Shown here piece after piece: positions 49,462 through 61,350 of a stretch of DNA of 64,000 bases. Origin of the DNA: Mycteria americana (lineage: Eukaryota; Chordata; Aves; Ciconiiformes; Ciconiidae); the NCBI RefSeq assembly GCF_035582795.1, contig NC_134368.1, positions 14,428,001-14,492,000 on the forward strand, read 5' to 3'. Position numbers and translations under genes: made by a program. The notes under the pieces are model-generated. The model had not been told where the DNA came from, did no database searches, and worked only from the letters and a program-made list of their open reading frames with translations. Numbering within the stretch: the stretch's first letter is position 1; each line of letters begins with the position of its first letter.

Positions 49462-52400
49462 ATTAAAAAAAAAAATCCTATTACAACAAGAACAAAATAA
49501 AAAAAGTTGCAGTTCAGCCAGTTTCTTTTTGTATTAGAGAATCAATAATCCTTTTACAAATATTTTGTAAGTTTAGAGAGTGAATGTATCTGATTTCTGT
49601 AAACATTGTTTACTCAAGATATGATAAAATGTAGTAGGAATGATTGCCTGAACATCTTAGGTGCAGTACTGAGATATAGGCTGAAATTAACTGCTTTTCC
49701 ATATAATCATCAATGAGTTCTAGAAATATACTTGAACAGGGACATCTAATGATCTGGGCAACTTGTATGTAGCCTCTGTTAAACTGCATGTGATACAAAC
49801 TGACATTTTCACATTCCCTTGTGAAATTTGTATTTCAGCATCTAGGCATGCGCGTAGTTTTGAAATGTTTACGAAAAGTCTGTCTCTTAGAAAATTTAAT
49901 TTGTAACAGCAAAAGGCAAGATCATGCTAAGCAACATTTAAATACAACATTTTGTTATTAAATCAATCAATTCAAACTGATTTACCTATTAATTTACCTA
50001 TTCTTCATTACTGAAATGAAATCACATTTGTAGCATTGCTGGCATACAAGTAGTTTCTCAGCAGTCCAGAAAAAAAACTATTTAATCAAACTAAAATGAA
50101 GAGATAAAGCAGCAATCATCCAAGAAAATAGACCTGCATGAAGTATGAATCATTCCAATGAATAGCCTTCAACTCTGTATGTTTGTCACAACCCCGCTGA
50201 GTAAGAGTCCATTTCTTTAGTCCATGGTACACTCAGAAACAGATTTGATGTAATTAGTCTAGATGTTTCTGGAATATGTTAATCCTCGCAAAGATATTGT
50301 CAGCAGTGCTGTTGTTGTAAGAGTAAGAAGAGCTGAAAAATTCAGGGAGAAATGCCATGTGCATTTTCAGTAGCTATACATTACGAAAGGAAGTATTATG
50401 GAAATAAAAATATCTGAGTGATGCTAAATAACCTGTACTAAAAGCCATCTGAGAGATCATCTCTTTTTTTGCCCCACCTTACCAATTAAAAGAACAGCTG
50501 TTATTTCAAAATAATAGGTTTTGTTGTTTACTCTGTTACACCCATTTTAACAGTATAATTTACTTGATGGAAGCATTACATCAGCATAAAATTAGTGCAA
50601 TAAAAGCTCCAGCATACCACGAGAGCAGCTGGATACTATTGTTTCATTAGACTAAGGACCAACCTGAAAACAGACCTTTTTTTTATTTATTTTTTTTTTA
50701 AGGCAGTGTGTAAAAAGCAGCAGGTATTTTCTGTCAGAGTGAGCTTAATACATTAAACATACTGAGATGATAGATGCAGAATCTGGAGAATGAACAATGT
50801 GATGTCAGCAACTAAGATGTTGGTGCCATTTGGGATGGACATAACGGGAGGAAGAATTAATAAAGGGCAAGGGTGGGAGGAAATGGAAAGAAAAACACAA
50901 GAAAGTGGGCACAAAAAGCAGGTAAAAATAGGAATTGAGTTCTGTGAAGATGGCGATGAAGACTCTTCTTCCCGGATTGGCATATTAAATACGCCTCTGT
51001 CCCCTCAGGGCTGGAGTAGCTTTTGCATAAGTACCGGTTTTCATGCCCTAAAGTATGTAGGGTAATGTGAGCATCTTTCCCTGTCCACTGCTCTTTTAAC
51101 CTCTCTTTATTCCACTGTCCTTATGCTAAACACTCTTTGGGTGGCAGCATGCAAGTAGTATTCATCATCATTGCTTTATATAGAAAAGCAACACTGTCAT
51201 TCTCACATTAGCTCTCTCAGCTGTGAGGAAAGGGTCAACGTTTTCCTTTTCATGAATACCTACGCTGTAAGTGACTTACGTGGCATCAGATGTTCAGTTT
51301 TGCACTTATTTCTCAGCTACCTTTTCTAATCATGGACATAACACTGTGAAAAAGGAAAAGATTTTAAAAACAGGCACAGATCCAACCAGTAGCCACACAA
51401 GTGGTAATTCAGTAAAGCTGTGAAGGTCTGACACAGCAGCTATTGGGAGGTAAGTCCTGGGTTGGCTGCGTTCCCTGGAGCAGGTAAAGGGGAGCCTGCT
51501 CCTCTTTTACTTCCTTGAATGTTCTCGATTTGTTCTTTGCACAACTGCACTCTGAGACAGTTACTGATGTCATTGCTAACTACAATGTAAATGGGACTTG
51601 GCTCTCGAACACCTGAAGCTGCAGCTGAACCAAAGTTGTACTTGCTGTGTTCTGCTACAGTCTAGAGGAAACAGGGCGCTTTTCCTAGAGGGAAGGAATA
51701 TTAGCTCAAATCTTTACACACACACAAAAAAAGCAACAAGTATCAACAAAGTCTGGAACTCTATCTTGAACCAATTTGGTGTTGCCAGAGATGAAATTTG
51801 GTCTAAAATTAAATTTGACATATTTAAGCATTGAGAATTTCTTGACAGAGGTAACTTCTCACTCTACAGTTTGTAAATAATTTGTAAGTAAATGAGGTTG
51901 CACTGAGAAGCACCATGGCCCCCCTCAAACAACATTTTTAACACAGATAACTTTGCGTCAACCTTTCAAATCACCAGGTGTGCCACAAATTTCGTCCTGT
52001 GAATTGATCCGTTAATGTTCTTTCCTTTGCAAGTCAAGTATAATCTTTTGCTCACAGTGACCTCTAGTGTGAATGAATGAAACAATTTAGTGCAATCCAA
52101 AGTAGTGTGTGTAAAACATAGTATGCGTTCATAGTTACCTGTTTAAGGGGACACGTATACCATCTGTGACTATATGACAGACTGCTTTATGGATTAAACA
52201 AGCATGCAAAACATGAACAGGAAACCGTAAAACCAAAAAAAAATTCCTCAGCCATACTAAATAAAGAATTTAAAGATCTCTCATGATTTCTGTGTAATTT
52301 TGTTTAGATTTTTCTTTATCAAAAAACGCATGCATGATTCAGGTAATTTCCAGCATTCCCAAGTGCCAGAGATTGCTTTTACTTTCTGCAGTACAGCCTT

Positions 52401-55350
52401 GTACTGGACTTCGTATGAGAGATAAAAATGAGAAGGCAGTGATGCAAGGATTTCTACAAGGACTGCTGTAAAATGTACAGATTCTCCAAACCCTGACTCC
52501 AATATAGTTATGAATTAGCCTCAATATATTACATACATTTTCTTCACCCACGTATATTGGAGTAACCATTTCCCCCCTCTCTTTTGCAGAACAATTTGAA
52601 TGGATTAGGAAAAAAAGCTCTAAAGCAAAGATTTTTCTGTTTGGTTTCTCCCAAATTGCAGGAGAAAAGAAGAAAGTGGAGCAGATCATTATAGAAAGTA
52701 AGTTAGCAAGGAGTATTTCTGATGGTTGGCAGTGTTAAATCTGGAATTTGACAGTTAAAGGGAATTTAGCTCTGGAATTAGCTAATTCAATCCCTGACTA
52801 TTAAGAATTAAAGCTATAAGTATCTTCCCACATTTCAGGAGGAAATAATCTCTGTCTCACTTTGGACAAATAGAAATTACCATTTCTTTGTCAAACAGAA
52901 AAGTTCACATGGCTTGAAATGCAAAGCGTTAATAATTTGCAAAGGATACTACAAAAATTTTTCTATAAACTACTTTCTGGCCTTTCCAGGGTTCCATCTG
53001 CTATACAGCAGCAGACATAGACATGTTGTTCTCCATCCACAAAACATTATGTATAAATTGCTGTCTGAAAAACTGAGTTGCTACATCTCAGTTTCAGGCA
53101 TGTTTAATGTAAAGGATTCTGTAATAGAGATTGTGCAGAATTTAATTAAGTGCAAAACTGTCACATTGAAAATTAAATTTCTGACAGGAAATATATGCTA
53201 TTAGTCCTATACATGTCAGAACAAATTCTGACATATTGTGGCTTTCAGTGTTTTAGTCAGGGAGCCTTCTTAGAGTCGTATTAGTAATTAAATTTTCAGA
53301 TCATATTTATGTCAATATTGCTATCTCCAAGTCTCACTGCTTCCTGCCTTAGGAACCAGGCCACTTATTTCAAAGCTTTGAATACAAGCACATTGACAGA
53401 AATGTGAAAAGAAAGTGAAGTGTTAAGGAATTATTAAATAGAGAATTTCAGAATTATTATCTGCAAAGTTCCCATTATTCATTGTCAGTTACATAAAATA
53501 ATCAAGAGAAAGGGTTCAGTCAATTTGAAATGCAGATTTAATCCTCTGTTCTTTGTCCATTAGGCTCTTATCTTCCCCCAAAACCTTTCACATACAATTT
53601 TTCTACTATGTATTTCACTATGCTCGTTCAGATTTTATTTATACATGTCAGTACTCTGGTCCTGTTGATTAACACCAAAAGCAGTGGAATTTACTAACTT
53701 TAACAATGACTTTACCTGACATTTAAAGGAGTGTAGGGACAGGTTGCAGCTCTTTAGTAATGCTGCTTTGTCATAGTAAATGCAATCATCTAATTACTCT
53801 CATGGTGCCAAATGCAGTTAGTCTGTATTCTCACAGGATGGTGTTGGTCAGCTTGAGCCGTTTCAACATCTTCACAATCCAATCTGTAATTACTAAGTTA
53901 CACTCACAAGGCTCCCACAAGGTGGCAATAACACTCTTCATTCTTTAAAGCATTTGCTATATTTTAGATGGTAGAAATGTATGCTATGTACTAATGAGAA
54001 GGAAAAAAATGTGATTTATAATAATGAGAAGGTGATAGAAAATTATTTTCCTGAACTCTCAAGGTACAAGCACTTACAAAAAGTCATTCGTAAGTGGGAG
54101 CAGACTGCAGCGTGCTGGGCAATATCCATTGTTAGGTTCTTAACATCTATTTCAATATAAATACAAGTAACATATTCCACTTGGTTCCTGAGAAACTGAA
54201 ATTGTTTAAATTTGTCTTTTGGTGAAACCACAGAGAGCAGGCAGTGTGAAATGCTAATTTACTACTGAGAGCTTAAACCTCACAGAGGTCTCACAATTTT
54301 AGTTCAAATTTAGACTGATCAAATTCACGCCTTCAGCTACAAATTAAATGCTCTTTTTAGACTTTTAATCTAGTTGTATTTCTGTAAGTGCTGTACAACT
54401 GCTATATTCCTATCCTGTATTTCGGGAGGAGAAAATATCTGCGCACATGCACTGTGAGACTCCCATTTGCCAGAAGTGGTGGACTTGCTGTGCACTCACT
54501 TTTCGGATGCTCTGCCCATGGTCAGCAATATTTGTATGGCACGTTACAAACTCCACCTGCAGAGCTGTGCACCTGCTTAGACCAGCAGTACGAGTTCCAC
54601 ATACTCAGGGTTTCCAGATTTATTGCAGCCCAGTTAGAGTTACTGGTTACTGGTTACAGCATGCAAAAAGTGCTCGACCAGTGAGAAAAACCCTCAAATT
54701 TCTCCTAGAAAAGTTTCCAGGAAGAACAAGAGGGCATGTCTGAGGAAACGAAAAGGTATGACCATTGTGGTATCTCAAAACTAGTCACACAATAGTTATC
54801 TGACTCTTCAGTGTCTTGGCACAAACAGGCATGCAATGTGCTCAGTTATTTTCTTGAGTTCCCTATGATAGTACATGACAAGACTTAAGTGGCCAAAATG
54901 GTCTTCACAAGGAGTGAAGAGGACAGCATCTAATCAGTGAAGTAGGAAGTCCTAAGGAAGGAGGTGGAGACAAATACTACAAACTTTCTCACACAGAGGA
55001 AACAGTTTAGAACAAATCCCTGTTTCTGCTCATACAATACAACCTACGGTAGTTTTGAAGAACTGAGGTCATCTTGTATACTTTACAGGCAGTTCTTTCG
55101 TACATTTTCAGTCAGCAGAACTCTATGTTCTGGCAATATACCCATCATTTAATAATTTCCACAAATCCTATGCAAGTAAAATAATTTTTCCTGCTCCCTC
55201 ATGTAGAGGTGTACATACATAAAACTTCATAAGTATTTCCAAACCATTTCACTGTAGCCTCAGAAACCAGAACTGCTCAGAATCCTTTCTTGTACATTCT
55301 GAATTTTTAACCTATTGCAACTTGTGTGATCACATAAACTGCCCATTTTC

Positions 55351-55370
55351 TTTTTTTTTTTTTTTTTTTT
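55351..55370. repeat. T20 homopolymer
   Basis: Twenty T residues follow cccattttc. Confidence 0.95.
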
Positions 55371-56088
55371 CCACAAAATGCTTACACTTGGCATAAAGAA
55401 AAAGCTGCTGTAGGAAAAGGTGACAGCAACATAGGCATTATTTCTTCCTACTGTAGTTATATAGAAGATGAAATTGCAGAGAAAAGTAATTTCTAAGTTT
55501 GGTTGAAATAGGATATTGCCTTTGGTTCAGGTTAAGGAAAATGTAAGGTGATTTCAAGTTACTGCCTTTGATGTAACAGCTTATGAAACATAACTGCTAG
55601 TTTTATCTGAGTAGATCCTGAAACATCCATAAACCTGAACAATTATATTTAATATGCAATTTAATACAGTTTTAGTTTTCATGTGTTTCTAACAGGTTAT
55701 TGGAAGAAAAGCCTTTGAACACAAATAGCTAAGACAAAAAAGCTGCAACAGTTATTCTTGAAAAAGATGAGTTAGGTTTTCCTTTCTTTTTCAGTTCACT
55801 TTAAAAAAAACAAGTCTAAAACGCGATTTGAATGGGCAATGTTGTGTGCAGAAGTAAAAACTTTACTGCCTTCTATATTCTTGAATAGTCTCGGAATATT
55901 AAGACACATTCTGCTTCAGTGGAAGGAATCGTTCAAGTATAGGAAAATTCCAGCTGCAGGAGCGCAGTACAACTTCAAACCATCATATACAACAACACAG
56001 TTAACTATCTAAGGCACATTCTCAACTAAATAGGCATAAATAGGCTTCATTAGGAATGCCTAATAATGATGTAACTAATTCACTGAAG

Positions 56089-56153
56089 TAGAGCTTATAG
56101 CGATAATAAATAATTAATTAATTAAATAATAGAGCTTTCAGTGATAATAAATA
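56089..56153. repeat. Direct repeat, 24-bp unit spaced 41 bp, with TAAT-rich spacer
   Basis: tagagcttatagcgataata and tagagctttcagtgataata occur 41 bp apart. Between them is a taattaattaatt tract. Confidence 0.8.
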
Positions 56154-57749
56154 TCCCCAAATTGCTGAAGTCAGGTATATATTATCATAGACCTAATATT
56201 GTCCAATCTGGGGTGCTACATTAACGTTCTTACTTCGCATACTCACAGAATACTACTTCATTGTTTTTTTCCCCCCTTTTTTGGGAATGCCATTTACAAT
56301 GTAAAACAGTTAAGAATAAGAGTAGAAAAAACACCTTCAGCCAAATTTTGGATTCAGGGTCAATTTAACCCTCAAGATGCCAGAGCAGAGTACAGGTCAT
56401 AAATAGCAGCTGCCGTTCCCTTTTAACGATACCATTGTTCTTTGTGACAAAATTGTTCTCCACTAAAGCTGCACAATTTTATACATGAAATCCTACAACA
56501 GAAAGAAAAGGTGATGAACAACTCTAAATTACTTTTCACTGTGGGAAAAAAAACCAAGAGAAAAATAAGGTCTGTGCAACTGCACTCTCAAGACCATGCT
56601 ATTCTTCACTCTTAACATGTCTGTATCTAGATAGATGAAGTTAATACTTCACATCTACAAGACATAGAGGACATAGTCAAATACTACATACATACCTGAA
56701 TTTTATCCTTCTTTCACACTATTCGGCCACCTATTCCAGTGCAAATGAAGTATTTTTCCTACTACCATCCTTCTTCACGAATGGTGCCCAAAAAGCAGGA
56801 GGCAGCCTTCATTGAGTGTCACTAGTGGTGGAATGTCAATAGCAAAAACTACATGGAGATGCACTCATATTCCTCATACTTTTCTTCAGTAACTTCTGGC
56901 ATGTGTTTCTTGCCCCATTCATCCTAATTCCCTCCAAAAATCTCTTGTCTGCTTATTTTCTAATGATATTTTCTACTTTATGTATACCATCACCGTCCAC
57001 TTTACCTGCCCCACTTCCAACATACTCATGCATGTAGAAATATGTCTCTGTCTACATAATTTCTGGATCCAAGCAGACACTCGTATCACCAGTAGCACAC
57101 TGATGCAATTTGTGCCTGAAATTTTACACACTTTCTGATGCAAATTTCCTTTGTATTTTTGGCACAGTTAATCTACAATGCAGATTAACTACCTCTGGAT
57201 AAAAGACAGTTGATTTACCACATACATTGTTTTTAAAGTCATGTTATTCCAATTTAATTCTACTTTTTTTTTTCTTCTTTGTACTCAGTTCTTCATCCAT
57301 CAGTATTTGGTTTACCAGAATTTTGGGCTGCCCAGTATGTAGTAAATGCTCTCACCATTAGTGCCGAGTCTGATACTAGCAAATTCTTTGGTTTGGCACA
57401 CTGTACATAATAAATACTTCTTTTTTCTCACCGTATTGTAAGGTCATATTTGTTCTGCTGTATGCTCTAGGTCATTCTAGCATTACTGTTTGCCCAGATT
57501 CTTATTAAGGATGTATGACTCGGACTGCTTTTTTCCCAGGTAGATTGGTATTTCCAAGATGAATGTTTTGTCATACCTTTTCATCCATGCACTTATACTC
57601 TTTGAGTTTCATGCATTTCTTTCCTCTTTATGTGTCTGTATTCCTGAATTATTCCTAGAGTTAGGTTGAATGTCTCTGTTAAATAAAGCTTAGATAAGCC
57701 TTAGATGAGACTAAAAGACAGCCATAGATACTTATGATTTCTTCCTACT

Positions 57750-57763
57750 CCCCCCCCCCCCCC
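57750..57763. repeat. C14 homopolymer
   Basis: Fourteen C residues between ctact and gttag. Confidence 0.95.
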
Positions 57764-58578
57764 GTTAGTTTTCTATGTGTTTTGGTTAGAAATGAACAAC
57801 AAAATGTTGTGCAATAAAACCCTTGCAAGATGGAAAATATTGCAAGACTTTGGGAAAGAGATAAATACTGCCATACACCTGCAAAACGTTCTGGAACCTG
57901 AGAGATGGCATATTCAGGATGGCAGTGCACCCCCGCTGTGTTCATTGTAGTGTGCATACGAGCAGTCAGTGTGACGTATGGCTGTGAATCCTGGTCTATA
58001 TGAACGCTACATGTCCTGGCCTTGTCGAGGTGTTGAGTTTTTCCAGTATTAATGTGTTCAGCTGGCTTAAGTTAGGGCTGTGCAAAGAAAACAAGTATTC
58101 ATCAATAGTTTCAGACCAAGAGTCTTGTAAACAAACATCATGAACAAATAAATGACAGGCACATTTCAGCCTGCAGGCTCAAATAACTGTTTTAACAGTT
58201 GGGAGTTGGAAAGAACTGAGTAATTTTAGAATCAGTCAGAACCATTTTTAGCTGGTTAAAAGGCAACAAGCATATAAAAGAGCTATGAATATTTTTTAAA
58301 GTACTTCATTTCTTCAGAAATGGTACTTCTTGATCAAAGTAAGTTGCTACGGATCAAGCAGTATTTGGTGGGATGAGAAATCCAGAGAGCGAAGCCTGCA
58401 GAAAGAATTGGCAGGGAGCTAGGCAGAGTCTCCTAGAACAGCAAGTGGAGAGACAACAGGTAAGAAAGATGCCTGTGTTTTATTGTTTCAGAACACAGCT
58501 TCTTGCAATTTTTTAGTTAACAATGCTTTATGATTAGGAGAATATTTGATAACTGCTTGCCAATTTAGTTGCCCCAGA

Positions 58579-58648
58579 AGAGGTAACTCTTTGAGGTAAC
58601 TCTTAATGTTGTGTGCAGAGGTAACTCTTAATTTGGTGAGGTAAATCA
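58579..58648. repeat. Degenerate tandem repeat of gaggtaactctt
   Basis: Four imperfect copies begin near 58580, 58593, 58619 and 58638 with uneven spacing. Confidence 0.75.
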
Positions 58649-60832
58649 TAGCTGATTCACTGTAAATGGCATCTTGCCTCCAATTATGAAAGCAGGAAAA
58701 AGAAATCACCTTGATGGGCATATGCTATTTGAGATCACAGTCCTGAACAACTGGACTTTAAAAACCCATCAGCCTGAGAGAAGACTTCTGATACTTTAAA
58801 CAGATATAAGCTTATGTTAGATACATGAAGTCTTTTAAATGACCTCAAGTTTCTTTTCTCCTTGTTCTGAACAGCCTGGCATTAATTCACAGGAAGCCTC
58901 TCAGAAGTCTTAAAAGGTTTTAAAAGCTTTTGTAATCTTAAATATGATTTGTAGCTGTAACTTTAGTAATAATAAAAGGGAAGATTTATCACAGAAAAAT
59001 GGCTTATTATCATTTAGTATTTGCAGACAAAACTGAAAGAGCACAAGAAACATGTCTGAAATGTCACTCGTTAAAAAGAATTTCTAAGGAACTTGAGAGC
59101 TACAAAATCTGTTTCCAGCTCAAAATGTTGATTTCTAAAACAGAATAAAAGCTGCTTAGCTTTGGGAGATAGATGACAGTACGAGAAAATTGATAATACT
59201 TTAATTGTTGGCTCCTAATTTGATTCTTTCACAGTAGTTCAAACTTGAAAACAAACAGTTGAGTAAATGCAAAAAAACATTATTAGTTCTTTGTTTCTAA
59301 TAAAAGTGTTATGTTGGTAACTGGGCAACTTCTTCAGAGCAACAGTGAATTCTGGATACTGTTAGCAGAAGTTAGAGGAAAAGGGATTTCAATTTTTCAT
59401 TCTTAAATGCATAAACACAGAATCATCAAGATCAACATGAAAATGGAGGCAGTAAGACTAGCAATAGCAAAAAAGTGAGGTTCAGAACAGTGAAGGCTGA
59501 TGTGTGAGTTAAATTGATTCATTACAGCCCTACTTTTGCCATTAAATTTAGCTATGACTACCTATGCCAGAGCTGAGGTTGACATAACTGGAGGATGTTC
59601 TACAACACGAAATGAAAAGGGTACTGCACAATCATGGTGTACCAGGTAGCTATCAATAAAACAGACATCTATACAGTCCAATTTGTGTAGCAATCTTCTA
59701 TGAGGACTGAGGAAGAAATATTCCCTGCATTTTCATGTGAAGCACAGCATCAGCAGAATAATTGTGCAGCCACAGGGTGTTCTCTAGACCTGCTGCTGTG
59801 GGACAGAGGAAGTATTTTACTCTAATTCCTAACAAATTAATGTATTTAGTTGTTCTTGAAAAATGTGTTCCCCTGAATAATATTTTCCAGAGAATGTCTC
59901 TTTCAGTCCTCAGAAAGCTCTTTTTAAAGTTGCTTCAAAGGCTAAACACAACAAATAAGTTTTTTGTGGTTTTAAATTCTCCAGGCCAGAGATCTGTGCA
60001 TGAATGTTCCTCTTCTGGCAGAGGATTTCAAGGCTTCAAATTGCCACTGAAGATACAGAAAGAGCTATTGCCTATTGAATTAGTGAGCTTCCCTAGACCT
60101 GTCCTACAGATGCTCTTTAATCTGTACCCCTCAACGTTATTATCCATCTTCTAATCTTTTGTTTTCTTTCCCTCCCAAAGAGGAGGGCTATGTTCAGTCA
60201 ACCTATTTCTAATATATTGAGTTAAAGCACCAAATGCATCTTCACACTTACAAATTCCTCTCTACAGCTAAAAAGATTCATGATTACACATTCTATTTTA
60301 TAAGCAATAATTTGCCTTTCACATAGTTTTTAATATGCATGTCCAAAAGCTTTCTAACCATACTGTTCCCAGATAGATTCAGCAACAGAATAGAAAGTTA
60401 CACAGCAGGTTTGATAGCCCATACTCCAAAGCTGTAAAAAACACTTGCAAAGACACTTACCTGCGCTAAGGAAGCCTGGAATCTGGAAAAGGCACGCATT
60501 ACCATTTTAATTCTCTTCTCTTTATGCATGTCATTTTTTTAAATCCTTCTTTTAATAATTTTTTTTTTGTTACATTTCTACTTATACAGTTACAATTTTC
60601 TGGCTTTGAAGAGATGAAGATGAACACTGAAGATTTTGTATGTATCCAGCAGTGATGGAGAGGAATCAGTATTGTAATACCATGGGTTCTTTTAACATTG
60701 AACAGAAGTAAATCTGTATGTCTTAAATGAGTCATGTCAGTGTACCTAGACATATTGATAAAAATGCCAGCATTAAAACAAATTATGGTAATAATAAGCA
60801 AAGCTTAAAAACTCAGATGTTACAAAAGAAGA

Positions 60833-61350
60833 GTCAAGTCTTGCACTTGGAAAGGAATAACCACGCTAACCAGTACAGGCTGGGGTCCAATAACCCACAC
60901 TAACCAGTACACAGTGGGGGGCAGCCAGCTGAAAAGCAGCTTTGCAGAATAAGGCCTGGGGGCTGTGGTGGACAACAGGATCATGAGCCAGCAATGTGCC
61001 GCTGTGGCAAAGGCGGCTCGCGGTATCCTGGGCTGCATTAGGAGGAGCATTGCCAGCAGGTGAGGGAGGTGATGCTTCCCCTCTGCTCAGCACTGGTGAG
61101 GCCACACCTGCAGTGCTGTGTCCAACTCCGGGCTCTCCAGTGAGTGGCCACAAAGATGGGACCAGAACATCTCTCATATGAGGAGAGGCTGAAAGAGCTG
61201 GAGCTGTTTAGTCAGGAGAAGAGAAGGTTCAGGGGGATCTTATCAATGTTTGTAAATATCTGATGGAAGGATGTAAAAGAAGGCAGACCCTTCACAGTGG
61301 TGCCCAAGAGGCAACGGGCACAAACTGAAACACAGGAGGTTCCCTCTGGA
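60833..61350 (+). mobile_element. CR1 LINE fragment, plus orientation
   Basis: Sense-strand CR1 ORF2 C-terminus: gagccagcaatgtgccgc, atcctgggctgcattagg and cactggtgaggccacacctg occur in family order. It breaks off near the ggttccctctgga block, so the usual 3' tail is missing. It is more diverged than the other two copies and has an internal near-duplication of ctaaccagtaca (60866 and 60900). Confidence 0.88.

Larger units (their letters stand above)
49462..60832. other. Upstream intergenic DNA: no gene recognised
   Basis: About 11 kb of AT-rich sequence with simple tracts (T20 at 55351-55370, C14 at 57750-57763), a 41-bp-spaced direct repeat near 56089-56153 and a degenerate gaggtaactctt repeat near 58579-58648. 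Frames at 54388-54743 and 59762-60154 (about 100-130 codons) show no family I know. In mammals JAKMIP1 lies upstream of WFS1; I did not see its coiled-coil coding sequence. Confidence 0.75.

Noticed and set aside
59762..60154. 130-codon plus frame
   Set aside because: It has no recognisable family, splice context or promoter. Chance or a decayed element cannot be told apart by eye.
60820..61181. Minus-strand frames over the 60.8-kb CR1
   Set aside because: The element is plus-oriented; these are antisense shadows.
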